From Hyphococcus lacteus (GTDB lineage Bacteria > Pseudomonadota > Alphaproteobacteria > Caulobacterales > Parvularculaceae): a DNA stretch of 64,000 nt. The stretch is from contig NZ_JBEHZE010000002.1 of the NCBI RefSeq assembly GCF_041058985.1, forward strand, positions 1 to 64,000, written 5' to 3'. Positions within the stretch are counted from its first letter, which is position 1; each line of letters starts with the position of its first letter. The position numbers and the translations under genes were made by a program. Below are positions 44,184 to 52,575 of the stretch, piece after piece. The notes under the pieces were generated by a model. The model did no database searches. It was not told where the DNA came from and saw nothing but the letters and a program-made list of their open reading frames with translations.

Positions 44184-45253
44184 ACCACCGCCGCTTTTAC
44201 TGTTGTTTCTTTTGCATCACTAAGCCGGGCGCGTCGTTCCATAACGGCCTGAACTGTTGAAATAATCTCATCCCGGAATGGTCGGTTCGCAAGACTAGCG
44301 GCCATATTTACCGCGCTTGCGACCCCACGCGCATCTGCGCCACCATGGCTCTTCACAACGATTCCGTTGATGCCCAAAAATACGCCGCCATTGTTCGACC
44401 CTGGGTCCATGCGATCCTTTAGTTTCTTTAGCCCCGGTGCCATCATCAGCGCCCCAAGCTTGGCATTCAAAGACCCCGTAAGTGTTTGTTTGATCCACTC
44501 GCCCAAGAGACGCGCAGCACCCTCTGCGGATTTAAGCGCCACATTGCCGGTAAAACCGTCAGTGACCACCACATCCACGGTGCCTTTTGAAATATCATTA
44601 CCCTCAACAAATCCGTGAAATGACATGTCAGGATCGGCCTCGCGCAGGACACGCGCAGCGGTGCGGATCAATTCATGCCCTTTGAGGTCTTCCGCGCCAA
44701 CATTCAAAAGACCAACCGTTGGTCGCTCAACTTCCGTCAGTGCACGAAAGAATGCCTCTCCCATAATCGCAAACTGCACGAGCTGGTTCTCATCGGCGTC
44801 TACATTCGCGCCCACGTCCAGCACTACCGAGCGCCCGCGCGGGGTTGGCCAAAGCGCCGTCACCGCCGGGCGATCCACGCCCTCAATCATCCCGAGCTGT
44901 TTGCGCGAAACTGCCATCAGCGCGCCCGTATTCCCGCCAGAGACAACTGCGCTGACCTCGCCCTCACTCACGGCTGTCACCGCCGCCCACATAGAGGTAT
45001 CGCGCCCGCGCCGTAAAACATGCATCGGCTTATCGGTCATCGAAACTACATTATCAGCATGGCGAATTTCAGCGTCGCGGGTTTCCGGTGCGGCTGCGAT
45101 CAGTGGCTCCAGCTGAGCCTTGTCGCCAAAGAAAATGATTTTATTCTTGAGCCCGCGCTGGATCGCATATGCCACCCCTTCGACTACAGCTTTGGGGCCG
45201 GCATCGCCGCCCATCGCATCAATCGCCAGTACGTGATCCTGACTTTTTGTCAT
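44180..45253 (-). CDS. plsX: Phosphate acyltransferase PlsX
   Basis: A 357-residue protein with the family start LAIDAMGGDAGPKAVVEG and later VSGGNTGALMAVSR, ALWPTPRGRSVVLDVGANVD and VTDGFTGNVALKSAEG. It makes acyl-phosphate from acyl-ACP for phospholipid synthesis at the inner membrane. ATG 45253 gives the expected N-terminus; ATG 45262 is three codons upstream. The usual rpmF gene does not lie between DUF177 and plsX here. Confidence 0.95.
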   Translation of the reverse strand: MTKSQDHVLAIDAMGGDAGPKAVVEGVAYAIQRGLKNKIIFFGDKAQLEPLIAAAPETRDAEIRHADNVVSMTDKPMHVLRRGRDTSMWAAVTAVSEGEVSAVVSGGNTGALMAVSRKQLGMIEGVDRPAVTALWPTPRGRSVVLDVGANVDADENQLVQFAIMGEAFFRALTEVERPTVGLLNVGAEDLKGHELIRTAARVLREADPDMSFHGFVEGNDISKGTVDVVVTDGFTGNVALKSAEGAARLLGEWIKQTLTGSLNAKLGALMMAPGLKKLKDRMDPGSNNGGVFLGINGIVVKSHGGADARGVASAVNMAASLANRPFRDEIISTVQAVMERRARLSDAKETTVKAAVV

Positions 45254-45408
45254 GGAATACATCTACCTATTCAATTCCCAATATGACCCCAAACAAAGGG
45301 CCCCTTATCGCGGAGCGCGGCGGAGAATATGGGCGACCGTCGGCTGATGCAACGCACGTGGCAAAACATCGTTAATGATCTTATAGCCTGCGCGATGCTT
45401 AGGTAAAC

Positions 45409-45939
45409 CTATTGATTATCATCACTTTTTTTAATTGCCCCTTGCAACACAGCAAATGGGGAGACTTTTTCCTCTTTCGCGTAAATATCAGCAAGGCTGG
45501 TCGCGCCCTCTTTTCGGGGGAACGGATCCAAGGCGAGAGAAAGCTGTTGAACGAGCAATTCGCCAATATCAATGTCATCCCCAAGATGGACCTCTGGCAA
45601 GCGCCAATCCTCTTCAGTCTCGGTTTCATCTTCGTCTTTTGTCTCTGGAATACGCGTGAATTCAATATCAAATTCGTCATGCACAGCTTCATCCACGGGC
45701 TCAAGACTGGCCACACATTCCCGGACCATCTGGGCTTTTACCGCACCATCGACAAAAATCTCGGTTTTGGTGGTGGAGATGCGAATCTCCCCCTCGAAAT
45801 GGGAAATCGACAAAGCGCCAAGCCTCGCCGCGACTTTGCGGCACTGATCTTCGTTCGCAGTCAGGCTGAAGATTTTTGGCGCGCGGCCCGGATCGCCCAA
45901 TTCAATGATTTTACTGAATTCTGGTTGCGGCTCGCTCAT
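45409..45939 (-). CDS. YceD / DUF177 family protein
   Basis: A 176-residue acidic protein with the DUF177 centre (VDGAVKAQMVRECVASLEPV, then EFDIEFTR) and the tail QQLSLALDPFPRKEGA. The usual CxRCLEP motif is present as CVASLEP with one cysteine missing. DUF177/YceD is linked to 23S rRNA maturation and lies upstream of plsX in most bacteria. It starts within the stop of the chaperone gene before it. Confidence 0.9.
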   Translation of the reverse strand: MSEPQPEFSKIIELGDPGRAPKIFSLTANEDQCRKVAARLGALSISHFEGEIRISTTKTEIFVDGAVKAQMVRECVASLEPVDEAVHDEFDIEFTRIPETKDEDETETEEDWRLPEVHLGDDIDIGELLVQQLSLALDPFPRKEGATSLADIYAKEEKVSPFAVLQGAIKKSDDNQ

Positions 45940-46484
45940 ATCAGTTCCTCCATTGGCGGGAAAACGACAATTCCCTTGGCGACACGCCCATGTGGTTGCC
46001 CATGAAGGGCCGCATCGAGCTTTCTCACATAGGCAGCAAATTTTGGCGCGGCGGCGGCCTGTTCATTCGCGAAAAGATTGCGGCCCAGCGCGCGCTCAAG
46101 CTCTGCCGGCTCTGCGTTGGGTGCGAGGGCATCTTCAAAGGCAGCGATCCGCCCATGAAAGCTCTCCGCCATTTTCCGCACTTTCTTACCCACCGCATCA
46201 TCGCCAACGCCCATTTCACGCAATGAATCGTCCATATTCTGGAACATCGCATCGAACATACATTGGCTGGTTTCGCGTGCACCCGGCTCGGTCTTCAAAC
46301 GACGCATCACCAAATAAACGTGAAGCGCGACCTGCTCGAATCGGCCCTCGACCGTGTCTTCAGCCCCTAGCTGCTCATAAAGCGGCGCTGAGCGGGCCTG
46401 CTCAACGGCAGCGGCGTATAACGCGCGGCCAGCCTCAAGCGACGGATCTTTTTTGAAGATCGCATTCAATAGCGGTTTAAACAT
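45936..46484 (-). CDS. Ubiquinol-cytochrome c chaperone family protein (CBP3/UQCC1 type)
   Basis: A 182-residue helical protein with YEQLGAEDTVEGRFEQVALHVYLVMRR-type features, MFDAMFQNMDDSLREMGVGD and GRNLFANEQ. These are the signature of bacterial homologues of mitochondrial CBP3, which helps assemble cytochrome b of the bc1 complex. ATG 46484 starts the conserved part (MFKPLLNAIF); the frame is open further upstream without similarity. First gene of the DUF177-plsX-fabH run, divergent from the BamE-like lipoprotein. Confidence 0.88.
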   Translation of the reverse strand: MFKPLLNAIFKKDPSLEAGRALYAAAVEQARSAPLYEQLGAEDTVEGRFEQVALHVYLVMRRLKTEPGARETSQCMFDAMFQNMDDSLREMGVGDDAVGKKVRKMAESFHGRIAAFEDALAPNAEPAELERALGRNLFANEQAAAAPKFAAYVRKLDAALHGQPHGRVAKGIVVFPPMEELI

Positions 46485-46775
46485 GCAGGAGTATTCCTTA
46501 GCTTCTTTTCTTACTGGCTGGCCGCTCGCGTACCCAAAAATGACCTGATACCGGCGAGAGGCAGGATTATCGCCATCAAGGGTTTGCGGCGCATCGCAAT
46601 CGCTGGTATCGATGGGCGAAGTATTCCCGACGGGCCTCACGATCAAGTCCCAGTGGGCGAAAAGGCCAAAATCGACTATGTTTTCCGGTAATCTATGTTT
46701 TCCGGCATCTGGCTATTTGGTAAAATCCGACCCGCTCTTATTAGAGCACGACGAGCAAAGAGTAGAGAGCGCAAC

Positions 46776-47234
46776 ATGATCAGACTTCTTCTTTTGGCGC
46801 TTTGCCTAACGACCCTGCAAGCCTGCGTTTCCGTTCGTTCTAGCCACGGCTATGTGCTCGAGCGGGATCAGGAATCACTGGCCGCGGAACCGGGCTTTGA
46901 CACGAAAGACTCTATCCTCGCGAAATATGGCGAACCATCAATGATCGGCGTCTTTGATCGCAACGCATGGTACTATCTCCATTCAACAGATCATTCACGG
47001 GCATTCTTTAAGCCAAAGACCCAGACACGAACGGTCACGGCGATTCATTTTGACCCCGAGGGTGCCGTTGAAGAGTTTGACACTTATACACTCAACGATG
47101 GCGAAGATATTCGGCTCGTCCAGCGCCAGACCCCAACACGCGGCAAAACCCTCAATTTCTGGGAACAGCTATTGGGTAATGTCGGCGCGCTGCCTGCGGG
47201 TATTGGCGAAGAAGGCCCAACACCCGGCCAGTGA
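46776..47234 (+). CDS. bamE: BamE/OmlA-like outer membrane assembly lipoprotein
   Basis: A 152-residue lipoprotein. ATG 46776 opens a signal peptide with lipobox LQAC. The SmpA/OmlA fold is seen in the stretch DSILAKYGEPSMIGVFDRNAW, YYLHSTDHS and VTAIHFDPEGAVEEF. It should sit at the inner face of the outer membrane in the BAM complex that inserts beta-barrel proteins. Divergence from the chaperone-DUF177 genes is conserved in Alphaproteobacteria. A terminator follows. Confidence 0.88.
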   Translation: MIRLLLLALCLTTLQACVSVRSSHGYVLERDQESLAAEPGFDTKDSILAKYGEPSMIGVFDRNAWYYLHSTDHSRAFFKPKTQTRTVTAIHFDPEGAVEEFDTYTLNDGEDIRLVQRQTPTRGKTLNFWEQLLGNVGALPAGIGEEGPTPGQ

Positions 47235-47259
47235 ACCGCACATAATTTGATCTCTCAAA

Positions 47260-47286
47260 ATGCCGACCTCAGCGTCGGCATTTTTT
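47260..47286 (+). terminator. Rho-independent terminator after bamE
   Basis: An 8-bp stem (ATGCCGAC with GTCGGCAT) with a 6-nt loop is followed by TTTTTT. It ends 13 nt before the stop of the convergent thiL gene and may also work for thiL. Confidence 0.85.
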
Positions 47287-47298
47287 GTGCACCAATTC

Positions 47299-48279
47299 TT
47301 AGCTGAAGTGGTCGTAACCCACATTTTCAACCGGTATTGGGTTGCCCGCTTCATCGAGAAACAAAACGCCATCGCCACGACTTAACGTCCCGATACGCGA
47401 AACCTCCGTACGCGACGCTTTTGATGCGACTGTTATGGACCGGCGCATAGAGGGCGGTGCCGCAAAGAGAATTTCATAATCGTCACCAAACCCCACGAGC
47501 TTCGCCAGCGCACGCCAACGATGATCTTGGGCCGCCACCCATGACGCAGCCCCCGCCGACCGCGGTATCGCCACGGCTTCGATCTCGGCGCGCAAACCCG
47601 AGGCATGCGCAAGATGCCCCGCATCTGCAATCAACCCGTCCGACACATCTATTGCCGCTGTTGCAAGGCCCGCAAGCGCAGCACCCAGGCTCAAACGCGG
47701 CTCTGGCAAATGGTAGCGCCCCGAGAGCGAAGCTTTATCAACGGTTGTGAATTTGAACTCTTTACGAAGAGCCGCAAGACCTAGCCCCGCATCGCCAATT
47801 GTTCCGGACACGTACAAATCATCACCCAGCGACGCGCCTGATCGCGACGTCATGCCCTGCCGTGGCGGCGTACCAAAAAATGTCGCCGACAGTGTCAACG
47901 GGCCAGTTTTGGTACTGTGCATGGTGGTATCACCGCCATAGAGCGAAATCTTATAGCGGCCCTGATCCTCGCCGAGGCCACGGGCGAATTGCACGATTGA
48001 ATCGCGCGCCACCGCCTTGGGCCAAACGCAACCCAGAAAATAACCAATCGGTTTTGCGCCTTTTGCAGCCAGATCAGAAAGATTGGCTCGGATTAATTTC
48101 TGCGCCACGAGATCGAGTGGGTCTTTGGGCAGGAAATGCACACCAGCAACCATCAAGTCTTTGGTTACCACAAGGTTTTGTTGCTCTAGCAAAGCCGCAT
48201 CATCAATAAGATCAAACGCACCCGGTGCTGACGCGGTCAGCGGCGCGAAAATATCGCGGATGATGTCAAACTCGCTCAT
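47299..48279 (-). CDS. thiL: Thiamine-monophosphate kinase
   Basis: A 326-residue enzyme that phosphorylates thiamine phosphate to the active diphosphate cofactor. LIDDAALL near residue 25, VAGVHFL, NLSDLAAKGAKP and GGDTT carry the metal and ATP contacts; AAIDVSDGLIADAGHLA and GFGDDYEILF are the C-terminal domain motifs. ATG 48279 follows AAGAAG. It lies 16 nt after nusB in the order nrdR-nusB-thiL. Confidence 0.94.
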   Translation of the reverse strand: MSEFDIIRDIFAPLTASAPGAFDLIDDAALLEQQNLVVTKDLMVAGVHFLPKDPLDLVAQKLIRANLSDLAAKGAKPIGYFLGCVWPKAVARDSIVQFARGLGEDQGRYKISLYGGDTTMHSTKTGPLTLSATFFGTPPRQGMTSRSGASLGDDLYVSGTIGDAGLGLAALRKEFKFTTVDKASLSGRYHLPEPRLSLGAALAGLATAAIDVSDGLIADAGHLAHASGLRAEIEAVAIPRSAGAASWVAAQDHRWRALAKLVGFGDDYEILFAAPPSMRRSITVASKASRTEVSRIGTLSRGDGVLFLDEAGNPIPVENVGYDHFS

Positions 48280-48295
48280 GCATTCTTCTTTGTGT

Positions 48296-48772
48296 TTAGA
48301 CTGTGACTTCGTCGCCGCGCGCCTCTTTTGAAGCCGCATCAAGCACCGCATTGATAAAGCCTGGTTCATCACCTTCAAAGAAGGCTTTGGCAATGTCCAC
48401 ATATTCGTTGATGACAACCTTATACGGAATATCCGGACGGCGGATCATCTCATATAAGCCCGCCCGCAGGATCGCACGCGCAGTCGCGTCAAGCCGGGAC
48501 AGCTTCCAACCGGTCGTCAATTGCCGTTGAAGATAGGGGTCAAGGCGGTTTTGTGCTTCTACGGCACCGCGCAAAATATCAGCGAAGAAGGTCTTATCCG
48601 CCTCTTGCAGTTGCACGCCTTCAATTTCACTGCCAAAGCGATGATCTTGAAACTCACGAATTGTGGCCTCAACACCCTGCCCGGCGGTCTCCATTTGATA
48701 TAGCGCCTGAACGGCGGCCAATCGCGCTGCGGACCGTGGCGGTGCGCCTTCTCTGTTTTTACTTGATGTCAT
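48296..48772 (-). CDS. nusB: Transcription antitermination factor NusB
   Basis: A 158-residue all-helical protein with ARLAAVQALYQMETAG, DKTFFADILRGA, SRLDATARAILRAGLYEM and VVINEYVDIAKAFFEGDEPGFINAVLDAA. It works with NusE on boxA RNA in rRNA operons. The first ten residues before AARLAAV are variable; ATG 48772 is chosen, and a GTG 39 nt upstream overlapping the nrdR end is possible. Confidence 0.93.
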   Translation of the reverse strand: MTSSKNREGAPPRSAARLAAVQALYQMETAGQGVEATIREFQDHRFGSEIEGVQLQEADKTFFADILRGAVEAQNRLDPYLQRQLTTGWKLSRLDATARAILRAGLYEMIRRPDIPYKVVINEYVDIAKAFFEGDEPGFINAVLDAASKEARGDEVTV

Positions 48773-48797
48773 CCCATTGGGCCCGTTGGGCCTCGCC

Positions 48798-49259
48798 TCA
48801 CTCTTGTTCACTGTCGTCCATCTTGCCAAGAAATTGCTCGAAATCCTTAGCTTCACGGAAATTTTTATACACGGATGCGTAGCGCACATAGGCCACAGCA
48901 TCGAGCTTGGCGAGCCCTTCCATCACAAGCTCGCCCACTCTTATTGTCTCGATTTCATTTTCGCCCATCGCTTCGAGTCGGCGAACGATGCCCGATACCA
49001 TTTGCTCAACCCGCTCTGGCTCAAACTCGCGCTTACGCAATGCAATCAAAATCGACCGCATGAGCTTGTCTCGGTCAAACGGTGCGCGTTTCCCGGTGTT
49101 CTTGACCACCATCAACTCGCGCAACTGCACCCGCTCGAACGTCGTAAACCGACCACCACAGGCAGCGCATTCACGACGCCGCCGGACCGAAGCGCCATCT
49201 TCGGCCGGGCGAGAATCTTTGACCTGAGTTTCGTCACTGCCGCAAAAGGGACATCGCAT
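48798..49259 (-). CDS. nrdR: Transcriptional repressor NrdR
   Basis: A 153-residue protein with the N-terminal zinc ribbon (MRCPFCGSDETQVKDSR, then RRRRECAACGGRFTTFE, four cysteines) and an ATP-cone domain (VVKNTGKRAPFDRDKL). It represses ribonucleotide reductase genes when dATP is high. It lies between glyA and nusB; the riboflavin genes often found between nrdR and nusB are absent. Confidence 0.96.
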   Translation of the reverse strand: MRCPFCGSDETQVKDSRPAEDGASVRRRRECAACGGRFTTFERVQLRELMVVKNTGKRAPFDRDKLMRSILIALRKREFEPERVEQMVSGIVRRLEAMGENEIETIRVGELVMEGLAKLDAVAYVRYASVYKNFREAKDFEQFLGKMDDSEQE

Positions 49260-49306
49260 CTGTATATTCCTTGCTGCTGTTTCGAACCCAAAAGGCCACG
49301 CAGCGT

Positions 49307-50602
49307 TTAGCTATAAATCGGGAAGCGCGCTGTGAGCGCTTTGACGCGCGTCGCCACAGCGGCCTCAACGCTCGAATCGGCCTCGCTATTATTGGCCATT
49401 GTATCAAGCACTTCGGCCATCATAGCCCCGATTTCCCGGAATTCCGCAACGCCAAAACCTCGGGTGGTGCCCGCGGGCGAGCCAATCCGGATGCCAGATG
49501 TCACTGTGAACTTCTCAGGGTCAAAAGGTACCCCATTCTTATTACAAGTTATACCTGCCCGTTCTAAGCTCTCTTCAGCCTTATTTCCTTTGACGCCCTT
49601 TGGTCGAAGATCAATCAAAGCCAAATGCGTATCGGTACCGCCAGAGACCACCGCATAGCCAGATTCAACCAGCACACTCGAAACAGCCTGAGCATTTTCA
49701 ATGACTGCGCGTGCATAAGATTTAAATTCAGGGCGTAGCGCTTCACCAAAAGCGACAGCTTTTGCCGCGATGATATGCATCAACGGACCACCCTGTATTC
49801 CGGGAAATAATGCCGAGCGAATTTTCTTCGCAAGGTCAGCATCATTGGTCAGCACCAAACCACCGCGTGGTCCACGCATTGTTTTGTGCGTCGTCGTTGT
49901 AACCACATGTGCATGGTCCATCGGGTTAGGGTATTCGCCCGCCGCAACAAGGCCTGCAAAATGGGCCATATCGACCATGAGGTATGCGCCAACATTGTCG
50001 GCAATTTCACGGAAGCGTTTGAAGTCGATAATACGTGAATACGCACTACCACCAGCAATAATCATTTTCGGCTTATGCTGCTCAGCCAGATCAGCGAGTT
50101 GATCATAATCAATCAGATTATCATCCTCACGCACGCCATAGGATACTGCGTTGAACCACTTCCCTGATTGGTTCGCCTTGCCACCATGGGTTAGGTGCCC
50201 GCCAGACGCGAGATCCATCCCCAGGAACGTATCCCCCGGCTTCATGATCGACATGAAAACGCACTGGTTTGCTTGGCTTCCTGAATGCGGCTGAACTATT
50301 GCTTCAGTACTATTAAACAACTTTTTAGCGCGACTAATCGCAAGCTCTTCGACCTCGTCTACGAATTCACAACCGCCATAATAACGTCGCCCTGGATAAC
50401 CTTCAGCATACTTGTTTGTAAGCACTGACCCGGCGGCTTCAAGCACAGCTTTTGATACGATATTTTCAGATGCGATCAGTTCGATCTGATCTTTTTGACG
50501 AACAAGCTCACGTCCCATTGCGGCAAAAATATCAGCATCTCTCTCAGCGAGAGTTTCAGTGAAAAAACCTTCCGGTAATTCGTAGGCATGACTAGCACTC
50601 AT
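49307..50602 (-). CDS. glyA: Serine hydroxymethyltransferase
   Basis: A 431-residue PLP enzyme that converts serine and tetrahydrofolate to glycine and methylene-tetrahydrofolate. IELIASENIVSKAV, NKYAEGYPGRRYYGG, VVTTTTHKTMRGPRGG (PLP lysine) and GTTRGFGVAEF are complete. ATG 50602 follows GGAGACGCC. First gene of the glyA-nrdR-nusB-thiL run. Confidence 0.97.
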   Translation of the reverse strand: MSASHAYELPEGFFTETLAERDADIFAAMGRELVRQKDQIELIASENIVSKAVLEAAGSVLTNKYAEGYPGRRYYGGCEFVDEVEELAISRAKKLFNSTEAIVQPHSGSQANQCVFMSIMKPGDTFLGMDLASGGHLTHGGKANQSGKWFNAVSYGVREDDNLIDYDQLADLAEQHKPKMIIAGGSAYSRIIDFKRFREIADNVGAYLMVDMAHFAGLVAAGEYPNPMDHAHVVTTTTHKTMRGPRGGLVLTNDADLAKKIRSALFPGIQGGPLMHIIAAKAVAFGEALRPEFKSYARAVIENAQAVSSVLVESGYAVVSGGTDTHLALIDLRPKGVKGNKAEESLERAGITCNKNGVPFDPEKFTVTSGIRIGSPAGTTRGFGVAEFREIGAMMAEVLDTMANNSEADSSVEAAVATRVKALTARFPIYS

Positions 50603-51028
50603 TAAGGCGTCTCCTGGCGAGGTGGCGGCACCCAAGAGCGGGTCCCATTTTATGGGGCTGACATATAAGCGCCGATTCTTTTAACGGCAATGCAGTCTGG
50701 GCATAACAGTCAAAATCGATCGAATATTCGTTCGAACTGATCAGTTTACCAATCTTGTGTGTAGAAGACCTGCGTACTTCACAATCAATAAATAGCGTAT
50801 GGGCGCTCTTATCGATCAATTGTGCATGATTACTTGATTTTTTTGTATCTAAATAAGCGAAACCATTGCCAAGACGCTTAATTCGAGTTACCGGAATATT
50901 GGGGTGAGGAGCGCAACTTGTATTATCTTGCGCATAAGGGAGTGTATCCTTAGCAGTGCTTACCTTACTAGACAGTTCTATTAGTAAGCTCCGCATCTCC
51001 GGGAAAACGCTCCCAAAGGAGAAATAGT
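50603..51028. other. Divergent promoter region of glyA and the MucR-type gene
   Basis: 426 nt separate the two genes. The minus strand carries a 134-codon frame across most of it (50592-50996), but it overlaps the glyA start, lacks a spaced ribosome site and matches nothing I know, so I read the region as regulatory. I could not recognise a riboswitch. GGAG at 51019-51022 serves the MucR-type gene. Confidence 0.4.
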
Positions 51029-51517
51029 ATGATTACTAAGAAGCCGGCTTCCGGCGAACAATTCAACGCAATAAATGTGGCTGGTGATATTGTGGCCGCC
51101 TATGTTGGCAACAACTCAGTAAAAGCTGAGGACTTACCAACTCTACTTCATGACGTTTTTTCAGCTGTCTCCGGCCTCGCTGAGGAAGGTGCAGACTTCA
51201 TAACCAACCGCGAGCCTGCCGTTCCGATCGACAAATCGGTGACACCTGATTTCGTTATCTGCCTAGAAGACGGCAAAAAGCTCAAAATGCTAAAACGCTA
51301 CCTGCGTACGCATTATGATCTTTCGCCTGAGGAATATCGTCGTAAATGGGGCTTACCTGCGGATTATCCGATGGTTGCACCAAATTACGCCAAACGCCGT
51401 TCACAATTTGCCAAAGATATCGGCTTGGGCACGGCTGCAACGTCTAAAAACCGCGCCGGCACTAAATCCGCCGCAAAGAAAGCCACCAGCAAAAAGCGTG
51501 TGGCAAAAAAGAAGTAA
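51029..51517 (+). CDS. mucR: Ros/MucR-family transcriptional regulator with atypical zinc-finger residues
   Basis: A 162-residue DNA-binding protein. The N-terminal helical part (VAGDIVAAYVGNNSVKAEDL, then LPTLLHDVFSAV) mediates oligomers; the finger region is PDFVICLEDGKKLKMLKRYL followed by THYDLSPEEYRRKWGLP. Ros uses Cys-x2-Cys-x9-His-x3/4-His. Here the positions are Cys78, Asp81, Tyr91 and His95, so a histidine ligand is lost and zinc binding is doubtful. The tail is lysine- and alanine-rich, histone-like. MucR-type proteins silence AT-rich promoters and, with SciP and CtrA, control the cell cycle in Caulobacter. Confidence 0.93.
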   Translation: MITKKPASGEQFNAINVAGDIVAAYVGNNSVKAEDLPTLLHDVFSAVSGLAEEGADFITNREPAVPIDKSVTPDFVICLEDGKKLKMLKRYLRTHYDLSPEEYRRKWGLPADYPMVAPNYAKRRSQFAKDIGLGTAATSKNRAGTKSAAKKATSKKRVAKKK

Positions 51518-52063
51518 CCAGCGGAGGCTCGGTCAAGGATAACGACACCTGCCCCCGAGCCTCTGCCATTCGCGCAGAAGTACCGAAAAAAGCGCAGAAT
51601 AGATTGAAAGCCGAAGCCCCGAACAAATCGGGCCTTTCAATTCTACTCAATCACACCTCAAATTCCGCTCAGAAGCCGCAATACCGCGCCCTAAATAGGT
51701 TTGGGAATTGCTCACGCGCAAAAAAAATTGCGCCCTTTGAGAAATATTGCTTGCCGCCGCCGTTAACGGATCAGCGGCATCGCATCACTGTCCAGTGTCT
51801 AGTTCTGATACGGATTTAAGACACCTGACCTAATTTTTCTCTCCTCAATCCAATAAACGCGTCAATTCCAGCGTCCCATTTCCGTGGGAAATATAAAATT
51901 GTTCCTATCTGGGAAATTTTCAAATCAATTTTTTCACCAATAATCAACCACTTATCGAAGCTTTTACCATGATGTTTAGCCGTTTCTTAAAAGCCCCAAT
52001 TTAGGTTCAGCCTCATCAAATAAGTAGATCCATTAGTTGCGTATTACGGGGATTAAAACCGTC
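51518..52063. other. Long intergenic region between the mucR-type and sciP genes
   Basis: 546 nt without a gene I can support. Two hairpins follow the MucR-type gene: a 9-bp stem at 51524-51532 with 51555-51563, and an imperfect stem at about 51602-51642 (ATTGAAAG with CTTTCAAT). The rest is AT-rich and should carry the sciP promoter. Single TTAAC half-sites occur but I found no full CtrA box of TTAA-N7-TTAA. Confidence 0.45.
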
Positions 52064-52375
52064 ATGACTGTCGTCGCAGAAACAATAGTACCATTGGCCA
52101 TTGCCGAAGAAGCCCCGGCAAAGACGGATGCTTACGTCATCGGTCCAGATGGTACGCCACTGACTTTACAAGACCTCCCTCCGCCGAGCACGAAGCGCTG
52201 GGTAATCCGTCGCAAAGCAGAAGTCGTTGCCGCAGTTCGCGGTGGCCTTTTGACCCTCGAAGAGGCCTGCACCCGCTACACCCTCACTGTGGAAGAGTTT
52301 CTTTCATGGCAAAAAGCAATCGATCAATTTGGTTTGCCCGGCCTACGCGCGACACGCGTTCAACAATATAGGTAA
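52064..52375 (+). CDS. sciP: DUF1153 protein, SciP-type inhibitor of CtrA
   Basis: A 103-residue protein whose C-terminal 75 residues match SciP: YVIGPDGTPLTLQDLPPP, STKRWVIRRKAEVVAAV, LLTLEEACTRYTLTVEEFLSW and FGLPGLRATR. The region is a helix-turn-helix. In Caulobacter SciP binds CtrA (and DNA) and blocks CtrA-driven transcription in swarmer cells. ATG 52064 gives a 25-residue N-terminal extension rich in alanine and valine. A strong terminator follows. Confidence 0.93.
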   Translation: MTVVAETIVPLAIAEEAPAKTDAYVIGPDGTPLTLQDLPPPSTKRWVIRRKAEVVAAVRGGLLTLEEACTRYTLTVEEFLSWQKAIDQFGLPGLRATRVQQYR

Positions 52376-52401
52376 CCCTCCACTTTTCGGTTTTCGAACA
52401 G

Positions 52402-52430
52402 CCCGCGTCATCTATGACGCGGGTTTTTTT
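52402..52430 (+). terminator. Rho-independent terminator after sciP
   Basis: A 9-bp stem (CCCGCGTCA with TGACGCGGG), a 4-nt loop and seven T's, 27 nt after the sciP stop. This is the clearest intrinsic terminator in the window. Confidence 0.95.
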
Positions 52431-52575
52431 ATGTCGGGCGATAACACGAAGAACCTCTACAACTGGCATCCCCCCCTTAAAGCCGTTACAATAAAGGCGA
52501 TTTCGCTTTGGTCGGAATAGGCCAGCCCAGTAGTGGTATTCAGGCGAGCCCAAACAATGACCGGTTGTGTTCCTC

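Noticed and set aside
50592..50996. A 134-codon minus-strand frame between glyA and the mucR-type gene
   Set aside because: It overlaps the glyA ribosome site and start, its own GGAG touches the ATG without spacing, and no family is recognised. It could be a real small gene, but support is too thin.
51518..52063. CtrA binding box before sciP
   Set aside because: Only single TTAAC half-sites were seen, without the partner seven bases away.
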